Notes under the pieces: generated by a model
Seen by the model: only the letters and a program-made list of their open reading frames with translations
Told to the model about the DNA's origin: nothing
Database searches by the model: none
Source: an uncultured Flammeovirgaceae bacterium
GTDB taxonomy: Bacteria > Bacteroidota > Bacteroidia > Cytophagales > Cyclobacteriaceae
Length of the DNA: 7,011 bases
Assembly: GCA_937138955.1 (NCBI GenBank)
Contig: CAKZPJ010000191.1
Coordinates: forward strand, 1-7,011
Direction of reading: 5' to 3'
Position numbers and translations under genes: made by a program
Shown: positions 1-6,550 of the stretch, piece after piece
Numbering within the stretch: the stretch's first letter is position 1
Layout of the letters: each line of letters opens with the position of its first letter

Positions 1-414
1 CCAGCCAGTAATTGGATTGAGGTGGGTGCCTCTTCGTGGAAAGGACAAGAAGAATTTGTAGCCACGTTTTCTAATTACGGTAAACGTTCGGTTGATGTGT
101 TTGCCCCGGGTGTAGACGTATTCTCTACTACTCCTAACCAAGGCTACGAAAGTTTGAGCGGCACTAGCATGGCCGCCCCGGTTACTGCTGGAGTTGCAGC
201 ACTGCTTATGTCATACTATCCCGACCTTGACGCTACTCAGGTAAAAGACATTATTTTATCTTCAGTAGTGAAACTAAACGGCTTAAAAGTGAATCTTCCT
301 GGAAAGGCTGACAAGCAAATAAATTTTAGCAATTTATCTTCAACTGGCGGAGTAGTTAATGCTTTAGAGGCCGTAAAACTAGCGGAATCTTACAAAATAA
401 ATAGTAAGAAATAA
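1..414 (+). CDS. Subtilisin-like serine protease (peptidase S8), C-terminal part; 5' end outside window
   Basis: The reading frame is open from the first base and ends at TAA 412-414, giving 137 residues. It carries the S8 signature G-T-S-M-A-A-P with the nucleophilic serine codon at 166-168, preceded by the typical stretch ending F-A-P-G-V-D-V-F-S and followed by the helix V-T-A-G-V-A-A-L-L. The catalytic Asp and His lie upstream of the window and cannot be checked. The protein stops about 77 residues after the catalytic serine. I see no recognisable type IX secretion C-terminal domain or other accessory domain there, so this is probably the end of the protease domain plus a short tail rich in Asn, Ser and Lys. 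The GTG at 22 is an internal codon, not a start. Known of the family: secreted or periplasmic endopeptidase. The substrate is unknown and nothing links it to the downstream genes, from which a terminator separates it. Confidence 0.95.
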   Translation, partial: PASNWIEVGASSWKGQEEFVATFSNYGKRSVDVFAPGVDVFSTTPNQGYESLSGTSMAAPVTAGVAALLMSYYPDLDATQVKDIILSSVVKLNGLKVNLPGKADKQINFSNLSSTGGVVNALEAVKLAESYKINSKK

Positions 415-449
415 CTATTACCGCTCTTTCTAAGATTTAACTTTATTTC

Positions 450-482
450 AAAGGACTTACTACTTACTGAAAGTCCTTTTTT
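450..482 (+). terminator. Rho-independent terminator of the S8 protease gene
   Basis: A perfect 9-bp stem (AAAGGACTT at 450-458 and AAGTCCTTT at 471-479) surrounds a 12-nt loop. A run of six T (477-482) overlaps and follows the 3' arm. It lies 36 nt after the protease stop codon, and the T-run orientation fits + strand transcription. Confidence 0.85.
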
Positions 483-963
483 CTATTCTAGGCTTCAGCG
501 AAAGTACATTCGGATAACTAAATTGTATTAACCCATTGAGTGAGCGTAACTACTTCACCTTTAGTTATTGCGGAAATAATATTTATCATTAATGGAAATA
601 TTAAAGTAGCTTTAAATATTTTTAGAACATAAAGACAATATTTTAGGTTGTTAAAACACAAAATATGCTCTACACAATAGCGGTAGTATTGTATAATTAC
701 GTAACGTATTGGTAGAACAATTTTACCACAAAACTTACTTTACCCGTAAATTAGAAGAAAACTAAAAACATAGTCAGAATCTAAACCCATTGCACCTACT
801 CAAAGTTTGATTACCCATTAAAGTTTAAAATAGTGTGATTTTTAACTGTACTTCTACAAAAGCTTACATCGTATAGTAGAGTATTAACTTATATAAGTTG
901 GAAATCTATCACCCTTCCGCGAATTTTAATGACGAATATTGCCCTATACTGTTCTTTAGCCCC
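483..963. other. AT-rich intergenic region before the histidine kinase
   Basis: About 480 bases with no supportable gene. Short frames such as the one opening at 664 (16 codons) lack any recognisable character. Only weak short inverted repeats occur: TACGT/ACGTA around 700-710, and TGGTA/TACCA near 710-728. No tRNA, rRNA or riboswitch fold was recognised by eye. The promoter for the kinase gene must lie here, but I found no convincing TTG plus TAnnTTTG pair; near matches around 805-830 have poor spacing. A small RNA cannot be excluded. Confidence 0.5.
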
Positions 964-2079
964 ATGAAAAGAAGAACCTATATCTTCTTATTATTTATTT
1001 GTGTCTTTCTACTCACAGACATCCGAGAAGTGAGTAGCTACCCTCATATGAGTGTCTTGGAGAGTGAGCTCAACAAACACGTCTTACTTCAACAACAAAA
1101 TTCCCTTCCTGACGCGCCTATGAGTAATACCCTGTTAGGTATCTCTGATAATCCGATACTCTACAGTATGCTTCTTGGTACAGTAGTTTTGCTATTTCTA
1201 ACTGTTACCATACTGATTCGCCACCAGAAAGTGCGCTCTGCCAATGAACAGTTAAAGGCAAAAAATGAGGAAATTGAGCAAAAGAATAAAATACTAAAAG
1301 AGCTTCATCAGCGATCTAAGGCTCAACATATCAAAATCACTAATCAGCAGCAGGAGTTGAAAGAAATGAATTTAGTGAAAGATAAAATGTTTTCCATTAT
1401 CGCTCATGATTTCCGTAGCCCTCTTAACACTATTCAAGGAGTACTCAACCTACTGCACATCGATGCGCTAAGTCCAGAAGAACTAAAAAGTATGTTGCCT
1501 CAGCTTTCCCGGAAGGTTAATAACAGCATCACCTTACTTGATAACCTACTTAACTGGGCAAGAACTCAAATGAACGGTTTAAAAATCAATAAGATCAACT
1601 TTACCCTCCGACCCGAAGTAGAGGAAACAATAGGAATTATCTCTCAAATAGCCAGTCAGAAGAATATTCAGATTGAGAACAATATAGAGAAAGAAGGCCA
1701 AGTTCATGCTGACCCCGATATGATTCAGCTAGTTGTACGGAACTTATTGTCTAATGCTATTAAGTTTACCAATGTAGGTGGTATTGTAAGAATTTCTGCT
1801 CAGAAGCAAGAAGATGTGGTAGTCATTACTGTATCTGACACTGGGGTAGGCATGCCTGAAAGCTCAGTTCAACAGTTGTTTCAGCAAGCAGGATACTCTA
1901 CTGAAGGTACTGATCAGGAGAAAGGAACTGGTTTGGGGCTGGTGCTGTGCGATGAATTTGTGCGGCGCAATGGTGGAAAAATTTGGGTAGAAAGCAAACA
2001 AGATGAAGGGACTACCTTCTATTTCACCCTTCCGGTAGCTCATATTCTGGAAACTTCTACTATTCCTACGAAAGCTTAA
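964..2079 (+). CDS. Membrane-bound sensor histidine kinase (HisKA + HATPase_c) with minimal sensor region
   Basis: A 371-residue two-component sensor kinase. From the N-terminus it has a hydrophobic signal peptide or first membrane segment (about 5-18), a short extracytoplasmic stretch (about 25-62), a membrane helix (about 65-85), a long coiled coil rich in Glu, Lys and Gln (about 90-140), and a HisKA domain with H-box F-S-I-I-A-H-D and phospho-accepting His148. The HATPase domain shows an N-box (Asn260, Asn264), a G1 box D-T-G-V-G (292-296) and a G2 box G-T-G-L-G (321-325), so all catalytic motifs are intact. The coiled-coil and H-box region resembles Bacteroidota kinases that normally carry large N-terminal TPR or propeller sensors, which are missing here. 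ATG 964 is preferred over the upstream TTG 898, because the earlier start would place 22 residues before the signal sequence. No Shine-Dalgarno is visible. No response regulator is adjacent, so partner and stimulus are unknown; a role in regulating the downstream sugar genes is only a guess. Confidence 0.93.
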   Translation: MKRRTYIFLLFICVFLLTDIREVSSYPHMSVLESELNKHVLLQQQNSLPDAPMSNTLLGISDNPILYSMLLGTVVLLFLTVTILIRHQKVRSANEQLKAKNEEIEQKNKILKELHQRSKAQHIKITNQQQELKEMNLVKDKMFSIIAHDFRSPLNTIQGVLNLLHIDALSPEELKSMLPQLSRKVNNSITLLDNLLNWARTQMNGLKINKINFTLRPEVEETIGIISQIASQKNIQIENNIEKEGQVHADPDMIQLVVRNLLSNAIKFTNVGGIVRISAQKQEDVVVITVSDTGVGMPESSVQQLFQQAGYSTEGTDQEKGTGLGLVLCDEFVRRNGGKIWVESKQDEGTTFYFTLPVAHILETSTIPTKA

Positions 2080-2118
2080 GAAGATCTAGTTTTACCTCAC
2101 GTAGTCATCCCAATACTT

Positions 2119-2128
2119 TAAAAAGTTG
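2119..2128 (+). repeat. TAAAAAGTTG motif, copy 1 (upstream of TIM-barrel gene)
   Basis: The same ten bases occur again at 3186-3195. This copy ends 55 nt before its gene start and the other ends 52 nt before its own. It overlaps the TTG of the candidate promoter, so it may be an extended -33 element or a shared regulator site. Confidence 0.4.
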
Positions 2129-2156
2129 CGGCAATGAGTAAAGATGGTTAGTTTAG
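2126..2156 (+). promoter_or_regulatory. Candidate Bacteroidota promoter for the TIM-barrel gene
   Basis: TTG (2126-2128) is followed after 20 nt by TAGTTTAG (2149-2156), which matches TAnnTTTG at all but one defined position. Transcription would begin near 2162, leaving a leader of about 22 nt before ATG 2184. This is a match by eye to the known primary sigma consensus of Bacteroidota, in AT-rich DNA where chance matches occur. Confidence 0.4.
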
Positions 2157-2183
2157 CCATAAACACCTAACGACCTTACTCTT

Positions 2184-3131
2184 ATGCACAATACTGTTTG
2201 TTCCCGTCGGAACGCACTCGCCGGATTGTTCGCTACTTCGTCGGCTTTGGCAACTGCCCCCTTCTCTTCTTTCTCAAATGATACTTTAGCTCCACCGAAT
2301 TTTCATTTTTGTCTTAATGTAAGTACCCTTCGGGGGCAAGAGTTAGGAATTGTTAAAGAACTAGAAATTACTTCGGAAGCAGGTTACGATGCTATTGAAG
2401 TTTGGATGAACGGATTACAGAAGTACGTAGATGAGGGAGGCTCACTTTCAGACCTTCGCCAGCGTATTGAAGACTTAGGAATCTCGGTGGCCAATGCCAT
2501 TGGATTTGCACAATGGATTGTAGACGATGACACCATTCGGCAGCAAGCCATAGAGCAGCTTAAACGAGAAATGGATATGCTGGCTCAACTAGGTTGTTCT
2601 CGTATTGCAGCCCCACCGATGGGTGCTACCAAAGAACCTAATCTGGATTTAATGAAAGCAGCCGAACGCTACCGAGCCATTCTGGAGTTAGGCGAATCGC
2701 ACGAAGTGATTCCTCAGCTTGAAGTATGGGGGTTTTCAGCCAATTTGCACCGATTGGGGCAGACGATGTTCGTAGCGGTAGAAAGCCAGCATCCAAAGGC
2801 TCGGATACTGCCTGACATCTACCATCTATACAAAGGTGGTTCCGAATTTAATGGCCTGAAACTACTCAGTGGGTCAGCCATTGAGATATTTCATATTAAC
2901 GACTATCCGGCTCAACCGAGTCGCGAGCAAATGGACGATAGTTACCGCGTCTATCCCGGCGATGGAGTAGCTCCGGTAACGGAGGTGCTGCAAGACCTAC
3001 ACAAAACCGGGCCAGGTAAAATTCTCTCTTTAGAGTTGTTCAACCGAGACTACTGGCAGCAAGATGCATTGACCGTAGCCAAAACCGGACTGAGCAAGAT
3101 GAAAAATGCCGTAGCTAAAGCACTTGGGTGA
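2184..3131 (+). CDS. Exported sugar isomerase/epimerase-like TIM-barrel protein (AP_endonuc_2 / xylose isomerase-like fold)
   Basis: A 315-residue protein of the sugar phosphate isomerase/epimerase family (PF01261 type). The N-terminus has a twin-arginine-like motif S-R-R-N-A-L (7-12), then a hydrophobic Ala-rich stretch (11-25), suggesting Tat export with cleavage around 25-32. Candidate divalent-metal ligands are Glu180 (Q-L-E-V-W), Asp211 (L-P-D-I-Y-H), His237 (F-H-I-N-D) and Glu284 (L-S-L-E-L-F). The Asp211-x2-His214 pair, with the next His 26 residues after Asp211, resembles ketose 3-epimerases of the tagatose/psicose epimerase type. Glu72 (I-E-V-W) lies on an early strand. Family knowledge: metal-dependent isomerases, epimerases, dehydratases or endonuclease IV-like enzymes; the reaction here cannot be decided. 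The folded state before export fits a metal-loaded enzyme. It lies 116 nt upstream of the sulfatase gene on the same strand, which suggests action on a related sugar in the periplasm. It has no DNA-repair context. Confidence 0.87.
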   Translation: MHNTVCSRRNALAGLFATSSALATAPFSSFSNDTLAPPNFHFCLNVSTLRGQELGIVKELEITSEAGYDAIEVWMNGLQKYVDEGGSLSDLRQRIEDLGISVANAIGFAQWIVDDDTIRQQAIEQLKREMDMLAQLGCSRIAAPPMGATKEPNLDLMKAAERYRAILELGESHEVIPQLEVWGFSANLHRLGQTMFVAVESQHPKARILPDIYHLYKGGSEFNGLKLLSGSAIEIFHINDYPAQPSREQMDDSYRVYPGDGVAPVTEVLQDLHKTGPGKILSLELFNRDYWQQDALTVAKTGLSKMKNAVAKALG

Positions 3132-3185
3132 TGTAAAGAGCCAAACCTGCTGAACTCAGTAAGACTTACCTAAAAAATCTCTTCC

Positions 3186-3223
3186 TAAAAAGTTGAGAAA
3201 TCATATAAACTAACCTAAATTCC
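3186..3223 (+). promoter_or_regulatory. TAAAAAGTTG motif, copy 2, with weak promoter candidate before the sulfatase
   Basis: TAAAAAGTTG at 3186-3195 repeats the element found before the TIM-barrel gene. Its TTG (3193-3195) is followed after 20 nt by TAAATTCC (3216-3223), which keeps only TA and TT of the -7 consensus. It may be a weak internal promoter or a regulator site; the sulfatase could also be read through from upstream, since no terminator lies between 3131 and 3248. Confidence 0.28.
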
Positions 3224-3247
3224 TTAAGTATTTACCAAATCCACATT

Positions 3248-5146
3248 ATGCTAAAACTACTATTTTACTCTTCTTCCTATGTTGGAAACAGACCTGGCTT
3301 TATCGTACTGGCAATTCTCTTAGCATTTCTAGGTATAAGTTGCTCATCAACTGAGCCTACCACTACCGAACGCCCCCCTAACATACTTTGGATTACCAGC
3401 GAAGATAATAGTCCCTTTATCGGTGCCTACGGCGATACCTTTGCCACTACACCTAATATAGACCAACTGGCGACGGAGGGTGTTCGCTATACGCAAGCTT
3501 TTTCAGCAGCTCCTGTCTGTGCCCCCTCTCGCAACGCACTTATCACTGGAATGTACCCCAACTCACTGGGGACGCAACATATGCGTAGCACTTACGCCGT
3601 TCCGGATTTTGTGAAATTTTATCCAGCTTATCTGAAAGAGGCGGGCTACTACTGCACCAACAACGTAAAAAAGGATTACAACACCACCGATCAACCCGAA
3701 GTATGGGATGAATCTAGCCGAGAAGCCACTTACCAAAACCGCAGTCCCGGACAGCCCTTTTTCGCTATTTTCAACTTTACCTCTTCTCACGAAAGCTCAA
3801 TTCATTCATTCATACCGAATGATTCGTTGGTGCATGATCCGGCCACGGTGCCTATTCCTCCGTACCACCCTCGTACCCCAGAAATGGAACATGATTGGGC
3901 GCAGTACTACGACCGCGTTCAGCAAATGGACACTCAAGTAGGGCAGGTTTTGCAAGAGCTAGAAGAATCAGGATTGGCCGATAGCACTATTGTTTTCTAT
4001 TACAGCGATCACGGGGGAGTTCTGGGACGCAGTAAACGCTTCATGTACGAATCGGGACTGCATATTCCACTCATCATTCGTTTTCCCAAAGCCTATCAGC
4101 ATTTAGCCTCCGGCGAGTCCGGAACTATCAGCGATCGCTTGGTAAGTTTTGTTGATTTTGCTCCTACCCTTCTTTCATTAGTTGGCATTTCGGTTCCTGA
4201 TTATATGCAAGGTAATCCATTTCTGGGTGAGCAAGCGACGGAACCTCCACCCTACGTTTATAACTTTCGCGGTCGAATGGACGAGCGATTTGATATGGTC
4301 CGTTCGGTACGCGATAAGCAATTTCGCTATGTCCGTAATTACATGCCGCATAAAATCTACGCGCAGTACATTGAGTACCTGTGGCGAGCTCCTTCTATGC
4401 GTTCTTGGGAAGAAGCATATCTTGCTGGTCAACTGGACGAGGTTCAATCCGCTTTCTTTGAAGAAAAACCGGCGGAAGAATTATACGATGTAGAGGCTGA
4501 CCCCCACAATATTAATAATTTGGCCGATGGCCCCGAGTACCAGGAAAAGCTTACGGAGTTGAAGAACGCCAACCAGCAATGGCTACTCGATGTTCGCGAT
4601 GTTGGTTTCTTGCCGGAAGCTATGATGCTCAATATTGCCCAAGACTCATCGTCCACCTTATATGAATATACTCATTCAGATGCCTATCCTTTAGAGGAGA
4701 TTATTAAGGTAGCTGAAATGGCTACCCAGCGCGACCCGCAATTTGTTGCTGAATTGATTGCCCAACTAGAAAACGAGAACGCTGTTATCCGTTACTGGGC
4801 AGCTACTGGCTGCCGAATTTTGGCACAACATGCTACTGATGCTCAACCTCAATTGCAAAAGTTATTACAAGACTCTGAAGTGAGTGTTCAGATTGCCGCT
4901 GCTGAAGCCCTGTATCACCTAGGTGAAGCTCAAGCAGCGGTTAATGTCCTTCGTGATGCACTCGCCGATGACAATATGATGGCTCGGGTACAAGCGCTCA
5001 ATGTATTAGAGACCATGGATAAAGATGCGCTACCCTCTTTAGAAATGGTCCAACAACTAATTCCCGAAGATGAGAATAACCGCGGCTATGATGTAAGAGC
5101 GGCGAAGCGACTCGCTGAAAAACTCACTGAAATGAGAAATATGTGA
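3248..5146 (+). CDS. Lipoprotein sulfatase (formylglycine type, family S1) with C-terminal HEAT-like repeats
   Basis: A 632-residue type I sulfatase that hydrolyses a sulfate ester, or possibly an N-sulfate. Residues 18-31 are hydrophobic and end at Cys32 (L-G-I-S-C), a relaxed lipobox, so it is probably a lipid-anchored cell-envelope protein. The sulfatase signature C-A-P-S-R (91-95) places Cys91 as the residue converted to formylglycine. Metal-site candidates are Glu52-Asp53 (usually Asp-Asp) and Asp254-His255 in S-D-H-G-G. Lys263 and the Y-E-S-G-L motif follow, as is typical. In place of G-K-W-H there is K-K-D-Y-N (141-145), and the usual H-x-P-H is H-E-S-S (His181). The region L-Y-D-V-E-A-D-P-H (412-420) closes the sulfatase fold. 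Residues about 480-600 form helical HEAT-like repeats. The general layout recalls proteins often labelled heparan N-sulfatase, but the substrate is not provable. The maturation enzyme is not in the window. No Shine-Dalgarno precedes ATG 3248. Confidence 0.94.
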   Translation: MLKLLFYSSSYVGNRPGFIVLAILLAFLGISCSSTEPTTTERPPNILWITSEDNSPFIGAYGDTFATTPNIDQLATEGVRYTQAFSAAPVCAPSRNALITGMYPNSLGTQHMRSTYAVPDFVKFYPAYLKEAGYYCTNNVKKDYNTTDQPEVWDESSREATYQNRSPGQPFFAIFNFTSSHESSIHSFIPNDSLVHDPATVPIPPYHPRTPEMEHDWAQYYDRVQQMDTQVGQVLQELEESGLADSTIVFYYSDHGGVLGRSKRFMYESGLHIPLIIRFPKAYQHLASGESGTISDRLVSFVDFAPTLLSLVGISVPDYMQGNPFLGEQATEPPPYVYNFRGRMDERFDMVRSVRDKQFRYVRNYMPHKIYAQYIEYLWRAPSMRSWEEAYLAGQLDEVQSAFFEEKPAEELYDVEADPHNINNLADGPEYQEKLTELKNANQQWLLDVRDVGFLPEAMMLNIAQDSSSTLYEYTHSDAYPLEEIIKVAEMATQRDPQFVAELIAQLENENAVIRYWAATGCRILAQHATDAQPQLQKLLQDSEVSVQIAAAEALYHLGEAQAAVNVLRDALADDNMMARVQALNVLETMDKDALPSLEMVQQLIPEDENNRGYDVRAAKRLAEKLTEMRNM

Positions 5147-5159
5147 GATAGAGGGTGCG

Positions 5160-5188
5160 GTTAAGGGCGTATTGCAATACGCCCGAAC
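5160..5188 (+). repeat. Perfect palindrome / stem-loop between the sulfatase and dehydrogenase genes
   Basis: GGGCGTATTG followed directly by CAATACGCCC (5165-5184) is a perfect 20-bp palindrome, able to form an 8-bp stem with a TGCA loop. Flanking GTT (5160-5162) and AAC (5186-5188) can extend the pairing across an AA/G internal loop. No T-run follows, so it is not a standard terminator. It ends 24 nt before ATG 5213. It could be an operator for a dimeric regulator, an RNA-processing or stability hairpin inside an operon, or a leaky terminator. Confidence 0.7.
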
Positions 5189-5212
5189 AGAGTGCAAATA
5201 ACAACTAGCAAA

Positions 5213-6112
5213 ATGAAAAAGATAACTAAAGACACAAAAATTGGCTGGATAGGTACCGGCGTAATGGGAGCAGCCATGGTTGATCGTTTACAAGAGTCCG
5301 GGTACTCCTGTACGGTATATAACCGAACTAAAACTAAGGCGGAAGCTTGTATTGACAAAGGCGCTACTTGGGCTGACACACCTCAGAAGGTAGCCGAACA
5401 ATCCGAAGTAGTTTTTACAATCGTCGGTTTTCCTCAGGATGTACGATCCGTGTATCTAGGCGAAGATGGTGTATTAGCCGGAGCTACAGCAGAAAGTATT
5501 CTGGTAGACATGACAACTACCGAACCAAGTTTAGCGCAAGATATTTATCAGGCCGGGCAGAAACAGCAAGTGTCTACTATTGATGCTCCCGTATCGGGAG
5601 GAGATATAGGCGCAAAAAATGGTGGCCTATCAATTATGGTGGGTGGCGACAAAGAAGCCGTAAATACTGTAATGCCACTGTTTGAAATTATGGGAAAGAA
5701 TATTGTGTACCAAGGCGAAGCTGGTTCAGGGCAACATACTAAGATGTGCAACCAGATTACGATTGCCGGTACCATGATTGGCGTATGCGAGTGTTTACTA
5801 TACGCTCACCGTGCGGGACTTGATCTAACCACCATGCTACAGTCGATCAGTGGTGGAGCCGCCGCTTGTTGGACACTAGACAATTTGGCACCTCGGGTGG
5901 TCGATCGCAATTTTGATCCAGGCTTCTATGTAGAGCACTTTATCAAAGATATGGGTATTGCCCTAACCGAAGCCAACCACATGGGTTTAGCCTTACCGGG
6001 ACTAGCAATGGTTAAACAATTGTATGAAGCAGTAAAAGCTCAGGGCCACGGAAAGCTCGGCACCCAGGCACTTATGCTTGGGTTAGAAACTCTGAATGGC
6101 ACAAATGAATAA
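5213..6112 (+). CDS. NAD(P)-dependent dehydrogenase of the 3-hydroxyisobutyrate dehydrogenase / beta-hydroxyacid family
   Basis: A 299-residue cytoplasmic oxidoreductase of the usual family length. The N-terminal Rossmann fold has G-T-G-V-M-G (14-19). After the second strand comes N-R-T-K (37-40), whose Arg38 and Thr39 suggest NADP(H) preference (inference). The substrate-binding motif D-A-P-V-S-G-G is at 124-130. The catalytic Lys177 and Asn180 lie in G-x-x-x-K-x-x-N, and K-D (245-246) sits in the all-helical C-terminal half. All family hallmarks are intact. Members include 3-hydroxyisobutyrate dehydrogenase, tartronate semialdehyde reductase, glyoxylate/succinic semialdehyde reductases and sulfolactaldehyde reductase; the sequence alone does not choose. 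No signal peptide is present. ATG 5213 is chosen over the in-frame GTG 5192, because it leaves the usual short lead into the first strand and clears the palindrome. It lies 66 nt after the sulfatase gene, probably in the same operon, and may process a small aldehyde or hydroxy acid from sugar breakdown. Confidence 0.93.
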   Translation: MKKITKDTKIGWIGTGVMGAAMVDRLQESGYSCTVYNRTKTKAEACIDKGATWADTPQKVAEQSEVVFTIVGFPQDVRSVYLGEDGVLAGATAESILVDMTTTEPSLAQDIYQAGQKQQVSTIDAPVSGGDIGAKNGGLSIMVGGDKEAVNTVMPLFEIMGKNIVYQGEAGSGQHTKMCNQITIAGTMIGVCECLLYAHRAGLDLTTMLQSISGGAAACWTLDNLAPRVVDRNFDPGFYVEHFIKDMGIALTEANHMGLALPGLAMVKQLYEAVKAQGHGKLGTQALMLGLETLNGTNE

Positions 6113-6415
6113 CCGATCGTAATAGCTTGACCAGAGCAGTGCTATCATATAATATTTCTTATACTTTCTTAAATAATTGTATTACTATTATTTTCTGTGA
6201 ATGAACCTTTTTTAGACACGTAATATCATTAATTGATTATCATCTTTAGTTAAAATTATTTTTATCATTTTTTACTGTTACAAGAAAGCGTAAAATTGGT
6301 ATAATTCGTATCTGGCAAATGAGCTCCCTTTTTTCAGGGCTAAAGAAGAATAATTATACATTCTTTAATGATTATTAATTTATTAAATATTTGTTTTGTT
6401 ATTCATACAAAACTA
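6113..6415. other. AT-rich intergenic region between the dehydrogenase gene and the SusC promoter
   Basis: About 300 bases with no supportable gene. It is very rich in A and T, with many short T-runs and overlapping TTAATGATTA-like words that can pair by chance. A 5-bp hairpin (ATAGC 6122-6126, GCTAT 6141-6145) lies just after the dehydrogenase stop but lacks a T-tract, so termination there is uncertain. No RNA gene or transposon end was recognised. Confidence 0.5.
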
Positions 6416-6445
6416 TTTACTTCATGAAATCAACTACTAGTTTTG
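6416..6445 (+). promoter_or_regulatory. Candidate promoter for the SusC-like receptor gene
   Basis: TAGTTTTG (6438-6445) is a full match to the Bacteroidota -7 consensus TAnnTTTG. Nineteen nt upstream, TTT (6416-6418) is one base off the -33 TTG. Transcription would start near 6452, giving a leader of about 100 nt before ATG 6551. A separate promoter here means the receptor need not be co-transcribed with the dehydrogenase. No terminator-like hairpin is obvious within the leader. Confidence 0.5.
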
Positions 6446-6550
6446 ATATATTATTAATGTAATCGGTTAAACGCTTGGTACAATAAACACAACATACACG
6501 ATCAAAACGAAGACCTTTCATTTAATATTTAATACCTAAACTCTTAAATT

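Noticed and set aside
698..728. Short inverted repeats around TACGTAACGTA and TGGTA...TACCA
   Set aside because: Arms of 5 bp in AT-rich DNA are expected by chance, and they show no relation to a gene start or a known motif.
898..963. In-frame TTG start giving a 22-residue longer histidine kinase
   Set aside because: The extension would precede a normal signal sequence that begins with M-K-R-R at ATG 964. The extra residues resemble no known domain.
3563..4656. Overlapping frames on both strands inside the sulfatase gene (for example 4182-4493 + and 4178-4447 -)
   Set aside because: Their products lack domain character and are explained as shadows of the well-supported sulfatase frame.
5192..5212. 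In-frame GTG start for the dehydrogenase
   Set aside because: It lies 8 nt after the palindrome and adds seven residues not typical before the Rossmann fold. ATG 5213 gives the usual family length.
6122..6145. Hairpin ATAGC/GCTAT after the dehydrogenase as a terminator
   Set aside because: The stem is only 5 bp with a 14-nt loop and no T-tract follows directly, so it could easily arise by chance.
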